A stretch of DNA of 64,000 bases from Citrobacter sp. wls619 (GTDB taxonomy: Bacteria; Pseudomonadota; Gammaproteobacteria; Enterobacterales; Enterobacteriaceae): contig NZ_SZXJ01000027.1 of NCBI RefSeq assembly GCF_005281345.1, positions 345,309 to 409,308 on the forward strand, written 5' to 3'. Position 1 is the first letter of the stretch; the number at the start of each line of letters is the position of its first letter. Below the pieces are notes generated by a model. That model ran no database searches. It was not told the origin of the DNA and saw only the letters and a program-made list of their open reading frames with translations. Position numbers and translations under genes: made by a program. Positions 58,034-64,000 of this stretch are shown piece by piece.

Positions 58034-58849
58034 TTAAAAAAACTCATCGAGCATCAAATGAAACTGCACTTTGTTACTGTCTGGGTGGGAAATGCCATAC
58101 GTTTGAAAAAGTCGTTGCTGTAAAGACCGTGAAAATTCCCCGAGACAACTCCAGAGGATCGCAAGGTCCTGGTAACGATCGGCAATGCCAACCCGACCAA
58201 CGTCAATACAACCCATCACGCGGCCGTCAGCAAAAATAAGGTTATCAAGCGAGAAGTCGCCATGCGTCACAACGGGATCGGGTGGAAATGGCAAAAGGGT
58301 ATGCATTGCATCCCAGACTTGTCCAGCAGACCAGTCATGACGTTCATCATCAAAATCATCGGTATCTACCAGACCGTTGACCATTCGTGTATGGGCTAAT
58401 GAGAGACGAAACGGGTAGTCGCTGTTAAAAGGGCAGTGGCTGACTGGAATGGCATGTAATCGACGCAGGAATACTGCCAGCGCATCAACAATATCGCCAC
58501 GGTCATCAGGATAGTCTTCCAGCATCTGAAAAGCGGTTTTTCCACTGATTGCTGTTGTCAGAAGCCACGCTTCATCAGCCGTACGGCTAAAATGATTGAT
58601 GGCGGGCAGAGGCATATAGGCCTGCAGCCAGTTGAGTCTGACCATTTCATCGGTGATATCATTTGCAACGGTGCCTTTGCCATGCTTTAGAAATAACTCT
58701 GGCGCATCAGCCTTGCCATATAAGTGATAAATTGCCGCCCCGGACAGACCGACATTATTCCGCGCCCATTGATAACCTGTCAGCTCAGCGTCCAGCAGTG
58801 GGTTTAACGGCAGACTGGCGCATAGCGTTTCTCTTTGCGAATGATTCAT
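58034..58849 (-). CDS. Aminoglycoside 3'-phosphotransferase, APH(3')-I type
   Basis: 271 residues from ATG 58849 (MNHSQRETLC), preceded by AAGGGG; exactly the length of APH(3')-Ia of Tn903, to which it aligns without gaps as recalled. Kinase motifs: H196-G-D198-F-S-L-D-N203 and I-D216-V-G-R, with nucleotide-side ELFLKHGKGTVAND and terminal MLDEFF. The family phosphorylates the 3'-OH of kanamycin and neomycin. Differences are scattered substitutions (e.g. CASLPLNPLLDAEL), not indels. It lies between ldhA and ydbH, adjacent in E. coli, with no visible insertion sequence or inverted repeats. Probably a resident relative or ancestor of the mobile gene; whether it is expressed is not visible. Confidence 0.93.
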   Translation of the reverse strand: MNHSQRETLCASLPLNPLLDAELTGYQWARNNVGLSGAAIYHLYGKADAPELFLKHGKGTVANDITDEMVRLNWLQAYMPLPAINHFSRTADEAWLLTTAISGKTAFQMLEDYPDDRGDIVDALAVFLRRLHAIPVSHCPFNSDYPFRLSLAHTRMVNGLVDTDDFDDERHDWSAGQVWDAMHTLLPFPPDPVVTHGDFSLDNLIFADGRVMGCIDVGRVGIADRYQDLAILWSCLGEFSRSLQQRLFQTYGISHPDSNKVQFHLMLDEFF

Positions 58850-59070
58850 ACAACCCCTTTGTTTGGCAACAGACGCACAGCAGAGCATTCTAATCGCACT
58901 CACTGTAAACCTATCATTTTGCAATGTAAGGTATTGATTGACGCATCGCTGTCATAACAGTCCTGAACGGATGTAATTAATCTCCATCTTATTGATTTAT
59001 CAGTTTCTTTGTGACTGATCTGCGTTCTATAAAAACGACATATCTTTCGGGAGCATCTATTCTTAATGTG

Positions 59071-59092
59071 GGCATGTTTAGTTAAACATGCC
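59071..59092. repeat. Palindrome upstream of ydbH
   Basis: GGCATGTTTA-GT-TAAACATGCC, 56 bases before the ydbH start, in the 298-base divergent gap between the phosphotransferase gene and ydbH. No T run; could be an operator or a hairpin in the ydbH leader. Confidence 0.55.
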
Positions 59093-59147
59093 ACAATACA
59101 AGCCTAAACCGGCTTAAATTTTCGCTAAATCAGGATATTAACTACCC

Positions 59148-61787
59148 ATGAAGGGTAAATATAAAGCCGTTCTGGCACTCCTCTTATTATTGATTCTCAT
59201 GCCGCTGACGCTGCTGATGACACTCGGTTTGTGGGTGCCTACGCTGGTGGGTGTCTGGTTACCGGTAGGCACGCGTATCGCGCTTGATGAGAGCCCACGG
59301 CTGACCCGACACGGACTGTATATCCCGGAACTTCGTTATCTGGTCGATGATTGCCCGTTAGCACGTATTACTCAGGCCGAACTGTCGCACCCGAGTCGTT
59401 GGTTGTTGAACGTCAAGACGATTGAAGTGGATTCTGCTTGCCTGGCCAAACTGCCTCAGACGCAACCCTCACCCGTCGCGCCTAAAACGTTGGCGGAATG
59501 GCAATCGATGCTGCCCAATACCTGGATTAACATCGATAACGTTATTCTCTCTCCATGGCAGGAGTGGCAGGGCAAACTGTCACTTTCGTTAACATCGTCT
59601 ATTCAGCAGCTTCGCTACCAGGGGGAAAAGGTTAAATTCCAGGGGCGCCTGCATGGACAAAATCTGACGGTAAATGAACTGGACGTTGCGGCATTTGAAG
59701 GGCAACCGCCGGTAAAACTGGTTGGGGAATTTACGATGCCGCTGGTTCCTGACGGACTGCCTGTGAGCGGGCATGCGGTTGCAACGCTCAGTTTACCGCA
59801 GGAACCCACGCTGGTGGATGCGGAGCTGGAATGGCAAGAAAATAGCGGACAACTGATCGTGATGGCACGGGATGCGGCCGATCCGCTTCTCGATCTGCCA
59901 TGGGAAATAACGCGTCAGCAACTGACTATCAGTGACGGTCGCTGGAACTGGCCTTATCAGGGGTTCCCGTTAAGCGGGCGTCTGGGGGTGAAAGTCGAAA
60001 ACTGGCAGGCCGGCCTGGAAAATGCCGTGGTGAGTGGGCGTCTGAATATTCTGACGCAAGGTGAAGCTGGCAAAGGGAATGCGGTGTTAACCCTGGGGCC
60101 CGGCAAGCTCAACATGGATAACAGCGAAATGCCGCTGCAGTTGACCGGTGAAGCCAAACAAGGCGATCTGATTTTCTACGCCATGTTACCTGCAAGCCTC
60201 ACCGGCAGCCTGAACGATCCGCAATTGGCGTTTGAACCTGGAGCATTGCTGCGTTCGCGTGGCCGAGTCATCGACTCACTTGATATTGACGAAATTCGCT
60301 GGCCATTGGCTGGCGTTAAAGTGACACAGCGCGGTGTGGATGGGCGGCTACAGGCCATTTTACGCGCGCATGAGAACCAGATGGGGGGCTTTGAGTTACA
60401 CCTTGATGGTCTGGCAAATGATTTTCTTCCTGATGCCGGTCGTTGGCAGTGGCGGTATTGGGGCAAAGGCAGTTTTACACCGATGCATGCGAGTTGGGAT
60501 GTCGCGGGCAAAGGGGAGTGGCATGACAACACCCTGAGACTTTTCGACCTCTCGACCGGATTTGATCATCTGCAATACGGCACCATGAAGGTGGAAAACC
60601 CGCGTCTGGTGATGGATGCGCCGATCGTGTGGGTCCGAGATGCCGAAAAACCGACGTTTAGCGGTGCGCTTTCGCTCGATGCCGGAAATACGCTCTTTAG
60701 TGGGGGCAGCGTCTTACCCCCTTCAACGCTGAAGTTCAGCGTCGAAGGGACCGATCCGACGATTTTCCAGTTTAAAGGTCAACTTCATGCCGGGGCAATG
60801 GGTCCGGTACAGTTGAATGGACGCTGGGATGGGGTCCGCCTGCGTGGCCAGGCCTGGTGGCCAAAACAATCACTCAGCGTTTTCCAGCCATTGGTACCAC
60901 CGGACTGGAAAATGAATCTGCGCGAAGGTGAACTGTATGCGCAGGTGGCATTCTCTGCCGCGCCGGAGCAGGGCTTTGAGGCGGGGGGGCACGGCGTACT
61001 GAAAGGGGGCAGTGCCTGGATGCCTGATAACCAAATTAACGGTGTCGATTTTGTGCTGCCGTTTCGTTTTAGTGAAGGCGCATGGCAACTGGGTACGCGG
61101 GGGCCGGTGTCATTACGTATTGCGGAAGTTGTGAATCAGGTTGCTGCGACAAACATCACCGCCGATCTGCAGGGCGGATATCCCTGGAGTGAGGACAATC
61201 CGCTACTGTTAAGCGATGTCAGCGCCGAACTGCTGGGTGGCAAAGTGGTTATGCAACAACTGCGTATGCCGCAGCACGATCCGGCATTGTTACGGGTGCA
61301 GAATATCTCCTCCAGCGAACTCATCAGTGCGGTAAATCCGAAGCAGTTTGCGATGTCGGGTCCGGTCAGCGGTGCGTTACCGTTATGGCTGAATAATGAA
61401 AAGTGGATCATCAAAGACGGGTGGTTGACCAACCCAGGACCAATGACGTTACGTATTGATAAAGACACCGCGGATGCCGTTGTCAAAGATAACATGGCAG
61501 CCGGCGCGGCGATCAACTGGTTACGTTATATGGAAATAACGCATTCCTGGACGAAAATAAATCTGGATAACCTGGGTGTTTTAACTATGCAGTCAAACGT
61601 CACGGGGAATAGCCGGGTGGATGGCAAAGTGGGTACCGTTAATTTGAATTACACCCATGAGGAAAACGTATTTACGTTATGGCGCAGTTTGCGTTTTGGT
61701 GACAATTTACAGGCATGGCTTGAGCAAAATGCGGCGCTGCCAGAAACCCATTGCCCGGAAGGCAAGGAATGTGAGGAACAACAATGA
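59148..61787 (+). CDS. ydbH: YdbH, AsmA-like inter-membrane lipid transport protein
   Basis: 879 residues. N-terminal membrane anchor (VLALLLLLILMPLTLLMTLG), then a long periplasmic beta-strand-rich body with the DUF/AsmA-like C-terminus (INWLRYMEITHSWTKINLDNLGVLTMQSNVTG). In E. coli YdbH, TamB and YhdP are partly redundant bridges carrying phospholipid to the outer membrane. Overlaps ynbE by four bases. Confidence 0.95.
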   Translation: MKGKYKAVLALLLLLILMPLTLLMTLGLWVPTLVGVWLPVGTRIALDESPRLTRHGLYIPELRYLVDDCPLARITQAELSHPSRWLLNVKTIEVDSACLAKLPQTQPSPVAPKTLAEWQSMLPNTWINIDNVILSPWQEWQGKLSLSLTSSIQQLRYQGEKVKFQGRLHGQNLTVNELDVAAFEGQPPVKLVGEFTMPLVPDGLPVSGHAVATLSLPQEPTLVDAELEWQENSGQLIVMARDAADPLLDLPWEITRQQLTISDGRWNWPYQGFPLSGRLGVKVENWQAGLENAVVSGRLNILTQGEAGKGNAVLTLGPGKLNMDNSEMPLQLTGEAKQGDLIFYAMLPASLTGSLNDPQLAFEPGALLRSRGRVIDSLDIDEIRWPLAGVKVTQRGVDGRLQAILRAHENQMGGFELHLDGLANDFLPDAGRWQWRYWGKGSFTPMHASWDVAGKGEWHDNTLRLFDLSTGFDHLQYGTMKVENPRLVMDAPIVWVRDAEKPTFSGALSLDAGNTLFSGGSVLPPSTLKFSVEGTDPTIFQFKGQLHAGAMGPVQLNGRWDGVRLRGQAWWPKQSLSVFQPLVPPDWKMNLREGELYAQVAFSAAPEQGFEAGGHGVLKGGSAWMPDNQINGVDFVLPFRFSEGAWQLGTRGPVSLRIAEVVNQVAATNITADLQGGYPWSEDNPLLLSDVSAELLGGKVVMQQLRMPQHDPALLRVQNISSSELISAVNPKQFAMSGPVSGALPLWLNNEKWIIKDGWLTNPGPMTLRIDKDTADAVVKDNMAAGAAINWLRYMEITHSWTKINLDNLGVLTMQSNVTGNSRVDGKVGTVNLNYTHEENVFTLWRSLRFGDNLQAWLEQNAALPETHCPEGKECEEQQ

Positions 61788-61975
61788 AAATGATAGCTGC
61801 CATGCTGGGCCTGCTTGCGTCATCTCTGCTGGTGGGGTGTACCCCCAGAATCGAAGTGGCTGCGCCTAAAGAGCCCATCACTATCAATATGAACGTCAAA
61901 ATCGAGCACGAAATCCATATCAAAGTGGATAAAGACGTCGAGAGTTTACTGAAATCGCGCAGCGATCTGTTCTGA
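61784..61975 (+). CDS. ynbE: YnbE, outer-membrane lipoprotein partner of YdbH
   Basis: 63 residues. Lipobox SLLVGC-TPR, then the conserved RIEVAAPKEPITINMNVKIEHEI. In E. coli YnbE docks onto the C-terminal edge of YdbH by beta-strand stacking. Translationally coupled to ydbH (ATGA). Confidence 0.95.
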   Translation: MKMIAAMLGLLASSLLVGCTPRIEVAAPKEPITINMNVKIEHEIHIKVDKDVESLLKSRSDLF

Positions 61976-61982
61976 GGTCACG

Positions 61983-62309
61983 ATGAAAAAACAGCTTGTA
62001 GCGATCCTGGTGGCGTTAAGTTTTTTGAGCGGCAACGTATGGGCATTGACGCTGAATGAAGCCAGAACCCAGGGGCGGGTAGGTGAAACGCTCAACGGCT
62101 ATCTTGTCGCGCTGAAAACGGATGCTGAAACGCAGGCGCTGGTGAATGAGATTAATAAAGCGCGCAACGCCAGTTATCAACAACTGGCTGAAAGCAATAA
62201 TATTCCGCCAGATGAAGTGGCAAAAATGGCCGGGCAAAAACTGGTCGCTCGCGCCAAACCCGGTGAGTACGTACAGGGCATAAATGGCAAATGGTTAAGG
62301 AAAGAATAA
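61983..62309 (+). CDS. ydbL: YdbL, DUF1318 periplasmic protein of the YdbH system
   Basis: 108 residues. Signal peptide ending NVWA-LT, then the DUF1318 domain (TLNEARTQGRVGETLNGYLVALKTDAETQALVNEINKAR). In E. coli it regulates or chaperones YnbE multimerisation. GAGGTCACG before the ATG; seven bases from ynbE, same operon. Confidence 0.94.
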   Translation: MKKQLVAILVALSFLSGNVWALTLNEARTQGRVGETLNGYLVALKTDAETQALVNEINKARNASYQQLAESNNIPPDEVAKMAGQKLVARAKPGEYVQGINGKWLRKE

Positions 62310-62439
62310 TTCATTTCTGAGCCGACGCTGACAAGTATTGCATTCACTTGAATTATTCATCGACATCGCAATAGTTGCCACACGGCATGATATCGATGTT
62401 GATATAGTTCCCCTCCGGTAGCGTCACTGGAGTGAAATC

Positions 62440-62619
62440 ATGTGGCTTTTTAAGTGGTATGTCTGGAATCGTTGGGTATTCAAGCTGTTAAGCCGGGATG
62501 TCGCGGAGCCGGAACAATTTTTACTGCATTGCTGGGAAGAGAATCTGGCGAAGTGCAGGGATTATGCAACCATCTGGCGTGATATTAATCGCATTCACGG
62601 GAAGCAGGCAAAGAAGTAA
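62440..62619 (+). CDS. 59-residue basic protein, unrecognised
   Basis: MWLFKWYVWNRWVFKLLSR then DVAEPEQFLLHCWEENLAK and a lysine-rich end (HGKQAKK). GGAG lies seven bases before the ATG. Rich in tryptophan at the N-terminus, which could form an amphipathic membrane-binding helix. I do not recognise a family. It stands alone between ydbL and azoR, followed by a hairpin, where E. coli K-12 has a much larger set of genes. Confidence 0.6.
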   Translation: MWLFKWYVWNRWVFKLLSRDVAEPEQFLLHCWEENLAKCRDYATIWRDINRIHGKQAKK

Positions 62620-62621
62620 GT

Positions 62622-62647
62622 ACCCTCCCACCGGATGGTGAGAGGGT
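62622..62647. terminator. Hairpin between the 59-residue gene and azoR
   Basis: ACCCTCCCACC-GGAT-GGTGAGAGGGT, 11 pairs with one mismatch, between two convergent genes. Confidence 0.65.
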
Positions 62648-62653
62648 CAATCA

Positions 62654-63271
<618 letters not shown>

Positions 63272-63460
63272 TTATGTGTTTGAAGGGGATGTGCCCCGTT
63301 GCTTGTTGACACTTTATTCACAATCCTGCCGCAGTGATAGCGCAATATATCGAATCCTATGTTCGAAATTATTGAACAACACATGAAAAGCGCCGATGTG
63401 GTACTCTATACCCATCATCTACAAGAGATTTAACCTGGCAGAGCACTGCCCTCTAACGCT

Positions 63461-64000
63461 ATGACAGAACAACAAAAATTAACCTTCAACATCCTGCAGC
63501 AACAGCTGGAATCGCTGATGCTGCGCGACAGACAGCGTTTTTCTCGTCGCCTGCATGGCGTGAAGAAGGTTAAAAATCCTGATGCACAACAGGCCATTTA
63601 CCAGGAGATGGCAAAAGAGATTGACCAGGCAGCCGGTAAGGTTGGGCTGCGTGAAGCCGCTCGACCGACAATTACCTACCCGGAAAACCTGCCTGTCAGC
63701 CAGAAAAAACAGGATATTCTGGAAGCTATTCGCGACCATCAGGTGGTGATAGTTGCCGGGGAAACCGGTTCAGGTAAAACCACCCAGCTACCAAAAATTT
63801 GTATGGAGCTGGGGCGAGGGGTGAAGGGGCTGATCGGCCACACCCAGCCGCGTCGTCTGGCGGCGCGTACCGTCGCTAACCGTATTGCTGAAGAGCTACA
63901 CACTGAGCCGGGTGGCTGTATCGGCTATAAAGTCCGCTTTAGCGATCATGTCAGCGATAACACCATGGTTAAGCTGATGACGGACGGTATTCTGCTGGCG
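63461..64000 (+). CDS. hrpA: HrpA, DEAH-box RNA helicase (5' part)
   Basis: First 180 codons, open to the right edge; the family has about 1300 residues. MTEQQKLTFNILQQQLESLML start; Walker A GETGSGKTTQ, motif Ia TQPRRLAART, motif Ic-like TDGIL. In E. coli HrpA acts on stalled ribosomes and on daa fimbrial mRNA processing. Divergent from azoR. Confidence 0.96.
   Translation, partial: MTEQQKLTFNILQQQLESLMLRDRQRFSRRLHGVKKVKNPDAQQAIYQEMAKEIDQAAGKVGLREAARPTITYPENLPVSQKKQDILEAIRDHQVVIVAGETGSGKTTQLPKICMELGRGVKGLIGHTQPRRLAARTVANRIAEELHTEPGGCIGYKVRFSDHVSDNTMVKLMTDGILLA

Noticed and set aside
57892-58239. 115-codon plus-strand frame overlapping the 3' end of the phosphotransferase gene
   Set aside because: More than half is antisense to the kinase gene, and the rest shows no protein signature.

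Overview
The window is chromosomal DNA of an enterobacterium, most likely a member of the Citrobacter freundii complex. The backbone follows the E. coli/Salmonella order almost gene for gene: sapABCDF, pspF-pspABCDE, ycjX-ycjF-tyrR, tpx, ycjG, mpaA, mppA, ynaI, ynaJ, uspE, fnr, ogt, smrA, dgcM, zntB, fnrS, dbpA, ttcA, uspF, ompN, micC, nifJ, ydbJ, hslJ, ldhA, ydbH-ynbE-ydbL, azoR, hrpA. The genus call rests mainly on a complete qnrB with its LexA box lying between sapA and pspF, the known chromosomal home of qnrB in Citrobacter. Assignments are from reading translations and recalling family sequences; no search was run.

Layout. (1) 1-5.4 kb: the tail of a plus-strand gene (perhaps an EAL-type protein), then the sap ABC transporter genes on the minus strand. 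(2) 5.4-11.3 kb: a variable slot, occupied by the puu cluster in E. coli K-12. Here it holds a secreted NTF2-like protein, qnrB, a ridA / PLP-dehydratase / YheO-type regulator operon, and a TetR-regulator / arginase-family pair. (3) 11.4-22.9 kb: the phage-shock locus with its sigma-54 promoter, tyrR with a TYR box, tpx, and murein-peptide recycling genes (ycjG, mpaA, mppA). (4) 22.9-32.8 kb: an accessory block between mppA and ynaI. It carries a TTG-started autotransporter, a cysteine-rich MarR regulator divergent from a small thioredoxin-like gene over large palindromes, a Rof-like protein, a DeoR regulator divergent from a VOC protein, a LysR regulator divergent from a short-chain dehydrogenase / decarboxylase-cupin / zinc alcohol dehydrogenase set. 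(5) 32.8-40.6 kb: ynaI to smrA, interrupted by a MocR-type regulator divergent from azlCD and by a 32-residue membrane peptide. (6) 40.6-45.6 kb: signalling genes, namely dgcM, an MHYT-GGDEF-EAL protein and a chemoreceptor without a large periplasmic domain. (7) 45.7-64 kb: zntB to hrpA, including the sRNAs FnrS and MicC, a KTSC protein, a 59-residue protein and, between ldhA and ydbH, a full-length chromosomal aminoglycoside 3'-phosphotransferase closely resembling APH(3')-Ia of Tn903.

The accessory genes repeat one design: a small local regulator beside or divergent from one to three enzyme genes, with a visible palindromic or repeated operator in the promoter. The strongest leads are the two resistance-gene homologues in chromosomal settings (qnrB with its SOS operator, and the APH(3')-I homologue without any flanking mobile element), the MarR/thioredoxin redox-like switch with its 33-bp palindrome, and the arginase-family protein in which the first metal-ligand histidine is cysteine. 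I saw no tRNA, rRNA, insertion sequence, integrase or CRISPR array.
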